Positions 9,545 through 20,400 of a stretch of DNA of 64,000 nt are shown here, piece after piece. Both the position numbers and the translations under genes were made by a program. Source of the DNA: Mycetocola reblochoni REB411 (GTDB taxonomy: Bacteria; Actinomycetota; Actinomycetes; Actinomycetales; Microbacteriaceae); the NCBI RefSeq assembly GCF_900163835.1, contig NZ_FUKR01000006.1:1-64000 (forward strand), given 5' to 3'. Under the pieces are notes generated by a model. That model was given only the letters and a program-made list of their open reading frames with translations. It did not search any database and was not told where the DNA came from. The stretch's first letter is position 1, and each line of letters begins with the position of its first letter.

Positions 9545-9963
9545 TATGCGTCGCCCTCCTCGCGCTTGATGATGCGTGCCTTGAGGGGCAGCTTGTGGAT
9601 GGCGCGGGTGAGCGCCTCTTTGGCGAGCTGCTCGTCGACGCCGGCGACCTCGAAGAGGACGCGACCCGGCTTGACGTTGGCGACCCACCACTCGGGGGAA
9701 CCCTTACCGGAACCCATGCGGGTCTCGGCGGGCTTCTTGGTCAGCGGACGGTCGGGGTAGATGTTGATCCACACCTTTCCACCACGCTTGATGTGACGCG
9801 TCATGGCGATACGAGCGGACTCGATCTGACGGTTGGTCACGTAGGCGGGGGTCAGTGCCTGGATACCGTACTCACCGAAGGCCACCTTGGTGCCGCCGGT
9901 CGCCTGACCGGTTCGCTTGGGGTGGTGCTGCTTGCGGTGCTTGACTCTGCGTGGGATCAGCAT
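9544..9963 (-). CDS. rplP: 50S ribosomal protein L16
   Basis: 139 residues at the A-site/tRNA elbow region. [19 protein letters not shown] and [18 protein letters not shown] are diagnostic, and the [15 protein letters not shown] segment is intact. Three bases separate it from rpsC. Confidence 0.97.
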   Translation of the reverse strand: MLIPRRVKHRKQHHPKRTGQATGGTKVAFGEYGIQALTPAYVTNRQIESARIAMTRHIKRGGKVWINIYPDRPLTKKPAETRMGSGKGSPEWWVANVKPGRVLFEVAGVDEQLAKEALTRAIHKLPLKARIIKREEGDA

Positions 9964-9966
9964 TCT

Positions 9967-10719
9967 TTAGCCTTCCGCTCCTGCCGCGACCGGCTGCTGC
10001 TCCTGGCGGGGAGCGCGGCGCGGGCGGTCGCCTCGGTCGCTGCGGCCGGGCTTGCTTGCCTGCTCGCGAGCGAGTTCCTTGTTGGTGATGTCGCCCTTGT
10101 AGATCCAGACCTTCACGCCGATGCGGCCGAAGGTGGTCTTGGCCTCGTAGAAGCCGTAGTCGATGTTCGCGCGGAGGGTGTGCAGGGGCACACGGCCTTC
10201 GCGGTAGAACTCGCTGCGGCTCATCTCGGCGCCGCCGAGGCGGCCGGAGACCTGGATCCGGACGCCCTTGGCGCCGGCGCGCTGTGCACCCTGCAGGCCC
10301 TTGCGCATGGCGCGACGGAACGCGACACGGGCGGAGAGCTGCTCGGCGATGCCCTGCGCGACCAGCTGAGCGTCGGCCTCGGGGTTCTTGACCTCGAGGA
10401 TGTTCAGCTGGATCTGCTTGCCGGTGAGCTTCTCGAGGTCGGCGCGGATGCGCTCGGCCTCGGCGCCGCGGCGGCCGATGACGATGCCGGGACGGGCCGT
10501 GTGGATGTCCACGCGGACGCGGTCACGGGTGCGCTCGATCTCGATGCGCGAGACGCCGGCGCGGTCCAGCTGGGTGGTGAGCAGCGCACGGACCTTGATG
10601 TCCTCGGCGACGTAGTCGCTGTAGCGCTGACCGGGCTTCGTGCTGTCCGCGAACCACCGCGACACGTGGTCGGTGGTGATTCCGAGACGGAAGCCGTAGG
10701 GGTTGACTTTCTGACCCAT
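9967..10719 (-). CDS. rpsC: 30S ribosomal protein S3
   Basis: 250 residues at the mRNA entry site. The KH domain with [19 protein letters not shown] (residues ~85-103) and the C-terminal domain with [17 protein letters not shown] are present. The last ~30 residues are a basic/Gln-rich tail ending [12 protein letters not shown]. Its ATG shares a base with the rplV stop. Confidence 0.97.
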   Translation of the reverse strand: MGQKVNPYGFRLGITTDHVSRWFADSTKPGQRYSDYVAEDIKVRALLTTQLDRAGVSRIEIERTRDRVRVDIHTARPGIVIGRRGAEAERIRADLEKLTGKQIQLNILEVKNPEADAQLVAQGIAEQLSARVAFRRAMRKGLQGAQRAGAKGVRIQVSGRLGGAEMSRSEFYREGRVPLHTLRANIDYGFYEAKTTFGRIGVKVWIYKGDITNKELAREQASKPGRSDRGDRPRRAPRQEQQPVAAGAEG

Positions 10720-11111
10720 TAGTTGCTCGCCTTCTTGCTCGTACGACCGACCACTACCTCGTCCGGAGTGGCAAGCACAACGGTGATGTGGCTCGTGCGC
10801 TTGTTGATCCGGAACGCGCGGCCCTGGGCACGCGGCTGGAAACGCTTGAGGGTCGTGCCCTCGTCGACGTATGCCTGAGCGACGTACAGGTCCTGCTCGT
10901 CCAGGAAGGTGTTCGCGGCGTCGGCCTTGACCCGGGCGTTCGCGACGGCGGATGCGACGAGCTTGTAGATCGGCTCGCTCGCGCCCTGCTGGGCGAACTT
11001 CAGGATGGCAAGCGCCTCCTGGGCCTGACGGCCACGGATGAGGTTAACAACGCGACGAGCCTTCTGGGGGGTGACGCGGATGTGTCGCACACGTGCGATT
11101 GACTCCACCAT
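10719..11111 (-). CDS. rplV: 50S ribosomal protein L22
   Basis: 130 residues, lining the peptide exit tunnel. It contains [19 protein letters not shown] at the N-terminus and the beta-hairpin region with [20 protein letters not shown] near the C-terminus; the loop looks full length. Located between rpsS (25-bp gap) and rpsC. Confidence 0.96.
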   Translation of the reverse strand: MVESIARVRHIRVTPQKARRVVNLIRGRQAQEALAILKFAQQGASEPIYKLVASAVANARVKADAANTFLDEQDLYVAQAYVDEGTTLKRFQPRAQGRAFRINKRTSHITVVLATPDEVVVGRTSKKASN

Positions 11112-11136
11112 TTCTTCTCCTCCTTACGTCCCCGCC

Positions 11137-11418
11137 TTAGCGGCGACGGCCCTTCTTGTCGTCCTTCACGTGACCACGGAAGGTGCGGGTCGGGGCAAAC
11201 TCACCGAGCTTGTGGCCGACCATGGCCTCGGTCACGAAGACCGGGATGTGCTTGCGACCGTCGTGCACGGCGATGGTGTGTCCCAGCATGTTGGGGACGA
11301 TCATCGAGCGGCGCGACCAGGTCTTGATGACGTTCTTGGAACCGGCTTCGTTCTGAGCAACAACCTTGCGAAGCAGGTGCTCGTCAACGAAGGGGCCCTT
11401 CTTAAGACTGCGTGGCAT
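11137..11418 (-). CDS. rpsS: 30S ribosomal protein S19
   Basis: 93 residues, in the head of the small subunit. [19 protein letters not shown] and [20 protein letters not shown] are textbook S19 sequences. Normal position after rplB with a 12-bp gap. Confidence 0.97.
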   Translation of the reverse strand: MPRSLKKGPFVDEHLLRKVVAQNEAGSKNVIKTWSRRSMIVPNMLGHTIAVHDGRKHIPVFVTEAMVGHKLGEFAPTRTFRGHVKDDKKGRRR

Positions 11419-11430
11419 CTTCTACAACTC

Positions 11431-12270
<840 letters not shown>

Positions 12271-12296
12271 AATCTGTGTCCTCTAGTCCCGGCCGC

Positions 12297-12599
12297 TTAG
12301 CTGGCTGCCGTGAAGATGTCGATGGAACCGGACTTCAGCGAGACGATGGCACGCTTGGTGTCCTTGCGCTTGCCGATGCCGAAGCGGGTGCGACGGGTCT
12401 TGCCCTGACGGTTCAGGGTGTTGATCGTCGCGACCTGGACGTTGAAGATCTTCTCGATGGCGAGCTTGATCTCGGTCTTGTTCGCGCGCGGGTCGACCTC
12501 GAAGGTGTACTTGCCCTCGTCGATCAGGTTGTAGCTCTTCTCAGAGATGATCGGACGGACGATGACGTCGCGGGGGTCCTTGTCGTGGACGGCGCTCAT
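12297..12599 (-). CDS. rplW: 50S ribosomal protein L23
   Basis: 100 residues, at the exit-tunnel opening where trigger factor and SRP dock. Recognised from [18 protein letters not shown] and [19 protein letters not shown]. Its ATG overlaps the rplD stop by 4 bp. Confidence 0.96.
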   Translation of the reverse strand: MSAVHDKDPRDVIVRPIISEKSYNLIDEGKYTFEVDPRANKTEIKLAIEKIFNVQVATINTLNRQGKTRRTRFGIGKRKDTKRAIVSLKSGSIDIFTAAS

Positions 12600-13246
12600 G
12601 CGGAGACCTCTTCCTTCTTCGACTTGGCGGCGACGAATGCCTCGAACGCAGCCTTCGTGAAGACGATGTCGTCGGAGACCAGAACGTCGTACGCGTTCAG
12701 CTGGTCGGGGGTCAGGATGTGCACGGTCGGCAGGTTCCTGACCGAGAGCACGCTCGCCTGGTCCTCGCGGTCGACGACCACGAGAACGTGCTTGGACGTG
12801 GCGATGCCGGCCAGGAAGGCCGCAGCGGCCTTGGTCTGACGCTCCGCGGCGACGGCGAGCGACTCGACGACGTGCACGCGGGAGCCGCGGGCGCGGTCGC
12901 TGAGCGCACCGAGCAGCGCGGCGGCGATCATCTTCTTGGGGGTCCGCTGCGCGTAGCTGCGCGGAACCGGACCGTGGACGATGCCACCACCGGTCATCTG
13001 GGGCGCACGGATCGAACCCTGGCGGGCACGACCGGTTCCCTTCTGCTTGAACGGCTTGCGTCCGGCACCGGACACCTCACCGCGACCCTTGGTCTTGTGG
13101 GTTCCCTGACGGGCGGCGGCCAGCTGGGCCACGACGACCTGGTGAATCAGGGGAACGTTGGTCTGAACGTCGAACAGCTCCGCGGGGAGGTCGACCGAGC
13201 CGGCCTTCTTCCCTGCGGTGTCGATAACGTCGAGCTTGGTAGCCAT
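12596..13246 (-). CDS. rplD: 50S ribosomal protein L4
   Basis: 216 residues with the long extended loop that reaches the exit tunnel ([21 protein letters not shown]). In Gammaproteobacteria L4 also represses the S10 operon; no equivalent leader structure is recognisable here. Four bp separate it from rplC. Confidence 0.96.
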   Translation of the reverse strand: MATKLDVIDTAGKKAGSVDLPAELFDVQTNVPLIHQVVVAQLAAARQGTHKTKGRGEVSGAGRKPFKQKGTGRARQGSIRAPQMTGGGIVHGPVPRSYAQRTPKKMIAAALLGALSDRARGSRVHVVESLAVAAERQTKAAAAFLAGIATSKHVLVVVDREDQASVLSVRNLPTVHILTPDQLNAYDVLVSDDIVFTKAAFEAFVAAKSKKEEVSA

Positions 13247-13250
13247 GGAA

Positions 13251-13907
13251 CTAGGCTCCCTTCACTGCGTTGCGGACGAAAACGAGGCGGCCACGAGCAC
13301 CGGGAACGGCGCCCTTGACGAGGATGAGGCCCTTCTCGGCGTCAACCGAGTGAACGCGGAGGTTGAGAACGGTGACCCGCTCGCCACCCATGCGGCCGGC
13401 CATGCGCATGCCCTTGAAGACACGGCTGGGCGTCGCCGACGCACCGATCGAACCGGGCTTGCGGTGGTTGCGGTGGGCACCGTGGCTGGCGCCGACGCCG
13501 GAGAAGTTGTGACGCTTCATGACACCGGCGAAGCCCTTGCCCTTGGAGGTACCGACGACGTCGACCTTCTGGCCAGCCTCGAAGACGCCCTCGACGGTCA
13601 GCTCCTGGCCTGCGCTGTAGTCAGCGGCGTCGGCGGTGCGGATCTCGGTGACGTGGCGGCGCGGGGTGACCCCAGCCTTGTCGAAGTGGCCGGCGTCGGG
13701 CTTGTTGACCTTGCGCGGGTCGATCTGGCCGGCGGCGATCTGGACGGCGCTGTAGCCGTCGATCTCGGGCGTGCGGACCTGGGTGACCACGTTCGGCGCG
13801 ACCTGGATCACGGTGACGGGGACAACCTTGTTGTTCTCGTCCCAGACCTGGGTCATTCCGACCTTGGTGCCGAGCAGACCCTTGCTGGTCTTGTTCTGGA
13901 TAGACAT
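13251..13907 (-). CDS. rplC: 50S ribosomal protein L3
   Basis: 218 residues, reaching the peptidyl-transferase centre through its central loop ([20 protein letters not shown]). [15 protein letters not shown] at the N-terminus and [15 protein letters not shown] near residue 165 confirm the family. 14 bp downstream of rpsJ. Confidence 0.97.
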   Translation of the reverse strand: MSIQNKTSKGLLGTKVGMTQVWDENNKVVPVTVIQVAPNVVTQVRTPEIDGYSAVQIAAGQIDPRKVNKPDAGHFDKAGVTPRRHVTEIRTADAADYSAGQELTVEGVFEAGQKVDVVGTSKGKGFAGVMKRHNFSGVGASHGAHRNHRKPGSIGASATPSRVFKGMRMAGRMGGERVTVLNLRVHSVDAEKGLILVKGAVPGARGRLVFVRNAVKGA

Positions 13908-13921
13908 TGTTCCGGGCCCCC

Positions 13922-14230
13922 TTACAGCTTGATCTCGATGTTGACGTCGGCAGGGAGGTCCAGACGCATGAGCGAGTCGACCGCCTTGGGGGTCGGGTCG
14001 ACGATGTCGATGACGCGCTTGTGCGTGCGCATCTCGAAGTGCTCGCGGCTGTCCTTGTACTTGTGAGGGGAACGGATCACGCAGACCACGTTCTTCTCGG
14101 TGGGAAGCGGCACGGGGCCGACGACGGTCGCGCCCGCACGGGTCACGGTGTCGACGATCTTGCGCGCCGAGGTGTCGATGACCTCGTGGTCGTACGACTT
14201 AAGTCGAATGCGGATCTTCTGTCCCGCCAT
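13922..14230 (-). CDS. rpsJ: 30S ribosomal protein S10 (NusE)
   Basis: 102 residues, first gene of the S10 run; also the NusE transcription antitermination partner. [19 protein letters not shown] and the ending [19 protein letters not shown] are conserved. The ATG at 14230 is chosen because it gives the family N-terminus; the open frame continues 30 codons upstream without similarity. Confidence 0.97.
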   Translation of the reverse strand: MAGQKIRIRLKSYDHEVIDTSARKIVDTVTRAGATVVGPVPLPTEKNVVCVIRSPHKYKDSREHFEMRTHKRVIDIVDPTPKAVDSLMRLDLPADVNIEIKL

Positions 14231-14720
14231 GTGTGACTCACTCTCTGTCTTGCGTCTTACGGTTTCTCGCATTGGACGCGGTTCTGATGTGCGCTCCCCG
14301 TCTGGGACGGCTCGCCGCACCTCTATTCATCTGTCAATCCACGTGGTCACCCGCGTGGCCCCACCCGGGCGTCGCCCGTGCGGCGGGAGGGCCCACCGCA
14401 GCAGCGTGCTGACGGCACGCATCGAATTGACATCCGATGCTTGTGAGGAGGTGTCCTGCTACCCGCGGCCTAGGGACCGATTGCCCTATGCACTGCCTGG
14501 CAGTGAGCCGGCCCACTCGGAAGGGGGCAGACGTGTTGAACCCCCCAAGCTTAGCCGGAGCCGGAAGGCTCGTGCAACCCGGGCGTGTCACTTTTTTCGC
14601 CGCGTGTTTCCGGGGCTGTCGCACTCTTCCACCCGAGCGCTTCGCCGGCGACGGCCGACCCTGCTCCGACGGCTTTCCACACGCCCGTCAAACACTCTCG
14701 ACGGCGGAGGGGCGATCGAG
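14231..14720. other. Divergent intergenic region between the S10 operon and the siderophore operon
   Basis: 490 bp with no credible gene. It must hold the start of the S10 operon leftward and upstream promoter sequence for the siderophore operon rightward. On the minus strand TTGCAC (14577-14572) and TAAGCT (14553-14548) are 18 nt apart and are the best S10 promoter candidate I found, implying a ~310-nt leader. A GGCGAAAAAAGTG stretch lies ~15 bp upstream of that -35. A plus-strand TTGACA at 14427 has no matching -10. Confidence 0.5.
14548..14577 (-). promoter_or_regulatory. Candidate S10 operon promoter
   Basis: Minus-strand -35 TTGCAC and -10 TAAGCT with an 18-nt spacer, in the only long gap upstream of rpsJ. 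The hexamers are partial matches to the housekeeping sigma factor consensus, so this is a guess from position and pattern. Confidence 0.3.
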
Positions 14721-14739
14721 CTAGGGTAGCCTCACCTAA
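14721..14739. promoter_or_regulatory. DtxR/IdeR-type iron box controlling the siderophore operon
   Basis: CTAGGGTAGCCTCACCTAA matches the DtxR/IdeR consensus TTAGGTTAGCCTAACCTAA at 16 of 19 positions, including the central TAGCCT and both AGG/CCT half-site cores. It ends 47 bp before the isochorismatase ATG. In family members, Fe(II)-bound repressor occupies such a site and blocks transcription when iron is plentiful. It is the only convincing iron box I found in the window. Confidence 0.85.
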
Positions 14740-14786
14740 CCGAACTGGGGCGACGTCTGCCCCGGGAACGCGCCTGGAGTGACACC

Positions 14787-15452
14787 GTGCCCCTGCCCCG
14801 GATCAGCCCGTACGAGCTGCCGCCCGTCGACACAACCCAGAATCGAACCAGCTGGCGGATCGAGCCCGACCGGGCCGTGCTGCTCGTGCACGACATGCAA
14901 CGCCACTTCGTCGACGCCTTCGTCGACGCCCCCGAGGCCCAGATCTCCACGGCGATCACCGCGATCCGCGCTCTGCTCCGCCGCTGCAGGGCACAGGGGA
15001 TCCCCGTCGTGTACACCGCCCAGCCCCCCGGGCAGGACCAGGCCGATCGCGGCCTGCTCACCGATCTCTGGGGGCCAGGCCTGGCCACCCCGGAGTCGGC
15101 CCGCATCGTGGACGAGCTCGAACCGGCCGCGAGCGACGACGTCCTGACGAAGTGGCGCTACTCCGCCTTCCACCGCTCCGACCTGGCGCACCGGATGCGT
15201 AACCGCCGGCGCGATCAGCTCATCGTGACGGGCGTGTACGCGCACATCGGCTGCCTGACGACCGCGCTCGACGCCTTCATGCAGAACATCGAGGTGTTCT
15301 TCGCCGCCGATGCCCAAGCCGACTTCTCTCTCGAGGAGCACGAGATGGCGATCCGCTACGTCGCGGGGCGATGCGGACAGGTGACGACGGCCGCGGGGCT
15401 CCTCGACGACCTCGACCCGCAGCCGGCGCAGGCCGCGGGAGCCGCGCTGTGA
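14787..15452 (+). CDS. dhbB: Isochorismatase (2,3-dihydro-2,3-dihydroxybenzoate synthase) without carrier domain
   Basis: Hydrolyses the enolpyruvyl ether of isochorismate to give 2,3-dihydro-2,3-dihydroxybenzoate and pyruvate. The 221 residues cover only the isochorismatase domain of EntB/Dhb[16 protein letters not shown] with the catalytic Asp, the [12 protein letters not shown] segment with the active-site Lys, and the strongly diagnostic [17 protein letters not shown]. EntB and DhbB continue into an aryl carrier domain; here the protein stops after a short Ala-rich tail and the carrier is a separate gene at 21418. First gene of the operon, immediately downstream of the iron box. Confidence 0.93.
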   Translation: MPLPRISPYELPPVDTTQNRTSWRIEPDRAVLLVHDMQRHFVDAFVDAPEAQISTAITAIRALLRRCRAQGIPVVYTAQPPGQDQADRGLLTDLWGPGLATPESARIVDELEPAASDDVLTKWRYSAFHRSDLAHRMRNRRRDQLIVTGVYAHIGCLTTALDAFMQNIEVFFAADAQADFSLEEHEMAIRYVAGRCGQVTTAAGLLDDLDPQPAQAAGAAL

Positions 15453-16240
15453 GCGCCGATCGGCGCCAGGCCATCGTCGTCACGGGTGCCGCGGGCGGAA
15501 TCGGCTCGGCGATCGTGTCCGCGATCCTCGCCGGGCCCGCCGACCACGGTGCGGCGCGCGTGTACGCCCTGGACGCCCACTGGCCGGACGACGCCCCCGC
15601 CGACACGGCCGATCTCGTGCGCCGGCGCATCGACGTGACCGACGAGGAGGCCGTCGCCTCGTTCTTCGACGAGCTCGGCGAGCGCGAGACGCTGCGGGCA
15701 CTCGTCAACGCCGCGGGGGTGCTCGCCACCGGGCCGGCCGTCGAACTGGATCGGAGGACCCTCGACCGCGTGCTCGCCGTCAACGTCGTCGCCGTGATCG
15801 GCGCCTCCCTCGCGGCGGCGCGACTCATGCTCCGTCAGGGGGCGTCGGCGGCGCGGCACAGGGATCGGTCCATCCTCACCGTCGCCTCCAACGCGGGGAC
15901 GATCCCCCGGGCCGGCTTCGCCGCCTACGGTGCCTCGAAGGCCGCGGCATCGCAGTTCACCCGGAGCCTCGGGCTGGAGCTCGGCCCAGCGGGGATCCGC
16001 TGCACCGTGCTCAACCCCGGGACGACCCGCACGGCGATGGTGGAGCGCATGTGGGGCGGCAGGGACAGGAGCGCGGAGGCGATCGCGGGCGACCCGGCGC
16101 TCTTCCGCGCCGGAATCCCGCTCGGACGCGTCGCCGAGCCGGAGGACATCGCCTCCGTCGCGGCGTTCCTGATCGGGGACGGAGCACGTCACATCACCGC
16201 GGAGGAGATCACCGTCGACGGGGGTGCGACCGCACGATGA
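15449..16240 (+). CDS. dhbA: 2,3-dihydro-2,3-dihydroxybenzoate dehydrogenase
   Basis: Oxidises the isochorismatase product to 2,3-dihydroxybenzoate with NAD+. A 263-residue short-chain dehydrogenase: cofactor motif VVTGAAGGIGSA (residues 10-21), NAAG at 87-90, catalytic Ser147, Tyr160 and Lys164 (YGASK). The start is the GTG at 15449, overlapping the dhbB stop by 4 bp (GTGA); a longer reading upstream lies within dhbB and is rejected. EntA-type function rests on context with dhbB and dhbC. Confidence 0.92.
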   Translation: MSADRRQAIVVTGAAGGIGSAIVSAILAGPADHGAARVYALDAHWPDDAPADTADLVRRRIDVTDEEAVASFFDELGERETLRALVNAAGVLATGPAVELDRRTLDRVLAVNVVAVIGASLAAARLMLRQGASAARHRDRSILTVASNAGTIPRAGFAAYGASKAAASQFTRSLGLELGPAGIRCTVLNPGTTRTAMVERMWGGRDRSAEAIAGDPALFRAGIPLGRVAEPEDIASVAAFLIGDGARHITAEEITVDGGATAR

Positions 16241-17478
16241 GCCCGAGCAGCATCCCCCCCCTCCTCAGCCGGACGACCCCGACGGCGGACGAGCGCCGCG
16301 GAACCCCCGGGCCCGGCCACGGGTCGGAGGCGACCGGCGACGGGACGACGGACGTCGGTCCGGCGCAGCTGCAGTTCTCCTCCGGGCCGTGGACGCTCCG
16401 GGCCCGGGGCGGACGGACGATCACGCCCGCCTTCGGGGCCGACCCGGCCGAGACGGCCAGGACGATCATGGCCGGGCTGGCGCGGCAGGCCGAACGGACG
16501 GGCGGCTCCCCCATCGTCTGCGGTCTGATCCCCTTCGAGCTGGACCGGCCGGCACTGCTGCACGTGACCGACGACGCCGTGTTCACCCCGCGTTCGGTCC
16601 CGCCGGACGCGGAGCCGAGCGCCGCAGGCGGGGCCCCGCTCGCGGCCGCACCCGCCCCCGCCGCCGTGCCCGACTCCCCCCGCTACCGGGACATCGTGGC
16701 GCGGGCGATCCGCGCGATCGACGCCGGACGGCTCGACAAGGTCGTGCTCGCCCGCACGATGGACGTCGCCGCTCCGGATGACATGGACGCCGACGAGCTC
16801 ACCCGGGTGCTGCTCGAGCGACTCGCGGCCGCCGACCCCCTGGCCGACGTGTTCGCCGCACGGCTGCCTGACGGCGGCACCTGGCTGGGCGCCAGCCCCG
16901 AGGTCGTCGCCGACGTGCACGACCGTTCCTTCGTCACCCACCCGCTCGCCGGCTCCCGCCCGCGATCGGACTCCTCCGAGCCCGCCCCGGCGTTCGACGG
17001 GGTGGACAAGGACGCGCGCGAGCACGCGCACGTCGTGGAGCACATCAGGGACGCGCTGAGCCCGCTGGTCGAGGCGCTCGAGGTGCCGCCGACGCCGACG
17101 GTCATGGCCACCGACCGCATGTGGCACCTCGGCACCCGGATCACCGCGCGCCTCCGGCCGGGCGTCTCGGCCCTGGAGGCGGCGGTCACACTCCACCCGA
17201 CACCGGCGGTGTGCGGCGTGCCGACCGCGGCCGCGGCGGAGGCCATCAGCCGGCTCGAAGATCGGCCGCGCGGCTTCTACTCCGGACTGGTCGGCTGGAC
17301 GGACGCCGACGGGAACGGCCGCTGGTCCCTCGTGCTGCGCGCGGCACTGCTGGCCGACGGCCACCTCACGCTGCACGCCGGCGCGGGCATCGTGGCCGGG
17401 TCCGACCCCGCCGAGGAGCACGCGGAGACGGCGGCGAAGTTCGGCACCGTTCTCGGTGCACTGAAAGGAACGCGATGA
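16237..17478 (+). CDS. dhbC: Isochorismate synthase
   Basis: Converts chorismate to isochorismate, the first step to DHB. 413 residues of the chorismate-binding family: DKVVLAR with the general-base Lys168, HPLAGSRPR (235-243), KDAREHAHVV, HPTPAVCGVP (320-329), GFYSGLVGW and the Mg-binding AGAGIVAGSDP near the C-terminus. The first ~45 residues are low-complexity Pro/Gly/Thr and not conserved. ATG at 16237 overlaps the dhbA stop (ATGA). Confidence 0.94.
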   Translation: MSPSSIPPLLSRTTPTADERRGTPGPGHGSEATGDGTTDVGPAQLQFSSGPWTLRARGGRTITPAFGADPAETARTIMAGLARQAERTGGSPIVCGLIPFELDRPALLHVTDDAVFTPRSVPPDAEPSAAGGAPLAAAPAPAAVPDSPRYRDIVARAIRAIDAGRLDKVVLARTMDVAAPDDMDADELTRVLLERLAAADPLADVFAARLPDGGTWLGASPEVVADVHDRSFVTHPLAGSRPRSDSSEPAPAFDGVDKDAREHAHVVEHIRDALSPLVEALEVPPTPTVMATDRMWHLGTRITARLRPGVSALEAAVTLHPTPAVCGVPTAAAAEAISRLEDRPRGFYSGLVGWTDADGNGRWSLVLRAALLADGHLTLHAGAGIVAGSDPAEEHAETAAKFGTVLGALKGTR

Positions 17479-20400
17479 CACCCACCACGGACCGGACCCG
17501 GCCGTCGGACGGCGCCCCCCTCCACGACGCGGGCGACCAGGATTACCTCCGCCATCCCGCGACGGCGGCCGCGCGCTACCTCGCCGACGGCCTGTGGGGC
17601 ACGTCGACGATCGACGAGCTGCTGCTCGCGCCGGGGCTGCGCGCAGGGGCCGACGCCCCCGCGGTCACCGCGGACGGCCGGACGGTGAGCCACGCCGAGC
17701 TGGGCACGCTCGTCGACGCCGCGGCGGGTGCGCTCGCCGACGCCGGCGTCGAGCGAGGCACCCGGCTCGTCCTGCACCTGCCGAACGGTCTCGACGTCAT
17801 CGTCCTGACGATCGCCCTGCTCCGTATGGGCGCCGTGCCGGCCTTCGCGCTTCCGGCGCACCGGGCAAGCGAGATCGTGCACGTGGCACGGACCGCGCGT
17901 GCGAGCGTGCACCTGCTCGGCGAGCTCCCCGGCCTCGACGCGCGCTCGGGCGAGCGCCTGCGCACCGAGACCGCCGCCGGAGCGCCGGGGATCGTCACGC
18001 TGGACTGGCCGACAGGGCTCTGCCTGCGACTCGCGGAGCAGCGGCGCGCGCCCTCCCCGCCCGCGGCGACCGTCGCCCCCGGCACGGGCGATGCCTCCGC
18101 GCTGGCGTTCTTCCAGCTCTCCGGCGGCACGACGGGACCGTCGAAGCTCATCCCCCGCGCCCACAGGGAGTACGCGTACTCGTTCCTGCGCAGCACCGAG
18201 GTCTGCGGCTTCGACTCCTCGACCGTGCTGCTGCCGGCCATCCCCCTGACGCACAACTTCCCGATGTCGTCGCCGGGCTGGATGGGTGTGCTGGCCGTCG
18301 GCGGCCACGTCGTCGTGCCGTCCGCGCCCGATGCCGTGACCGTCGGGGCGGCGATCACGGAGCACGGCGTCACGCACGTGCAGGCCGTCCCTCCCCTCGT
18401 GCACAGCTGGCTGGACGCGGAGTCCTTCCCCCGGCGGGCGCTGACACGGATTCTCGTCGGGGGCGCCCGGCTGGCGCCGAGCATCGCGCGGCGCGTGCAC
18501 CGCGAGCTCGCACCGCTGCAGCAGGTGTACGGCATGGCCGAGGGGCTGGTCTGCTACACCCCGCTCGAGGCGGAGGAGGAGCTGATCGTCCGGACGCAGG
18601 GCCGTCCGATGTCGCCGGCGGACCGGGTCAGGGTGGTCGATGCCGACGGCGCCGAGGTGCCGCCGGGGACACCCGGCGAGCTGCAGGTCGCCGGTCCGTA
18701 CACGATCCCGGCGTACTACCGCGCGGGAGCGGCGGGCGAGGCGTCGTTCTGCGCGGACGGCCACTACCGGACCGGCGACATCGTCACGCGCACCGCCGAG
18801 GGCGACCTGACGGTCGTCGGCCGGGTGAAAGAGCAGATCAATCGCGGCGGCGAGAAGGTGGCGCCCGCCGAGGTGGAGTCGGCGCTGCTGCGCCACCCCG
18901 GCGTGGCCGATGTCTGCGTCCGCGGCATCGAGGACGAGGTCCTCGGCGAGCGCGTCGAAGCGTACGTCGTCGCCAAGCCGGACGCCGACGGCGTCGACAC
19001 GCGGACGCTGCGGCGCCACCTCAGGGACGCCTCGCTGGCCGACTTCAAGATCCCCGCCCGCTTCCACCTCGTCGACCGCTTGCCGCAGACCGCCGTCGGC
19101 AAGATCGACCGGCGGGCGACCGGCGGGGACGGTGACGCGGCGAGCACTGTGGACGCGACCGCGGGCAGCACGACCGCGGCATCCGGACGGTCCGCCGACG
19201 GGGCCGACACCGAGGTGGACGTCGAGGAGGTCGACGTACTCGGGATCGGCTTCGGGCCGGCGAACATGGCCGTCGCCGCCGCGCTGCGCGACGTGCCCCG
19301 GGACCGCGCACCGCGCGCGCTGTTCCTCGACGCCGCCGACGGGCCCGGCTGGCACACGGGGATGCTCCTGCCGGGCGCGAGCCTGCAGGTGTCCTTCGCC
19401 AAGGACCTCGTGACCTTCCGCAACCCGCGCTCGGAGCTGAGCTTCCTCAACTTCCTCGTCGAGCAGGGCCGCATCCACGACTTCTTCAACCGGGGCAGCA
19501 CCGCGCCGCTCCGGGCCGAGTTCGCCGCCTACCTGCGCTGGGCGGCGGAGCGGCTCGGCGACAGCGTGCGCTACGGCCACCGGGTGGAGTCCGTCGAGCC
19601 CGTCGTCGAGGGCGGTACGATCGTCGGCTACCTGGTCCGGGCCGCCACCGCCGGGGGCCCGCGCCTGTTCCGTGCGCGGGACGTGGTCGCCGCCGCGGGG
19701 CTGCGCGCGCACACGCCCGCGGAGTTCGGCTCGCACCCGCGGCTGCTGCACTCGTCACGGTACCTGCACGAGATCGACGACATCCCCGTCGACGCCCGCC
19801 GCGAGGGCGGGCCGCAGCTCGTCGTCATCGGCGGGGGCCAGTCGGCGGCGGAGGTCGCCCTCGACCTGCGGACGCGCCACCCCTCCGCGACGGTGCACCT
19901 CGTGCACTCCCGCTTCGGCCTCATCCCCTCCGACGCGACGCCGTACGCGAACCGCATCTTCGACCACGACGCGGTCGACCGGCTCTTCGACGCCCCCGCC
20001 CCCGTCAGGGAGCGCCTGGACGCGGAGCACCGCAACACCAACTACTCGGTCGTGCACGAGAACACGCTTCAGGAGCTGTACGACACCGAGTACGCGGACA
20101 GCTGGGCCGGCCGGCGGCGGCTCGTGATCCACGACGCCTCCCGCATCGCCCGGGTCGGCGCGCGGACGGACGACGCGGACGGGACCGGCCTGCTCACGGT
20201 CGACATCGAGCACGAGCTCGACGGGGGCGGCACGAGTGTCGCCGCCGACGTCGTCGTGGCCGCGACCGGATACCGCGCCTTCGACCCCTCCGAGTTGCTC
20301 GGCGCCTCGGCCGCGTCCCTCGTCCGCGACGCGGCCGGCCGGCCGGTGGCCGAGCGCGACTACGCGCTGCGCTGGCGGTGCCCCGCCGAGGGACGGTTGT

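Noticed and set aside
14427-14432. Perfect TTGACA on the plus strand as a siderophore promoter
   Set aside because: No -10-like hexamer at 16-19 nt downstream and it is ~290 bp from the iron box.
14334-14729. Short open frames in the rpsJ-siderophore gap
   Set aside because: No ribosome-binding sites, atypical composition and no recognisable sequence; better explained as promoter and leader DNA.
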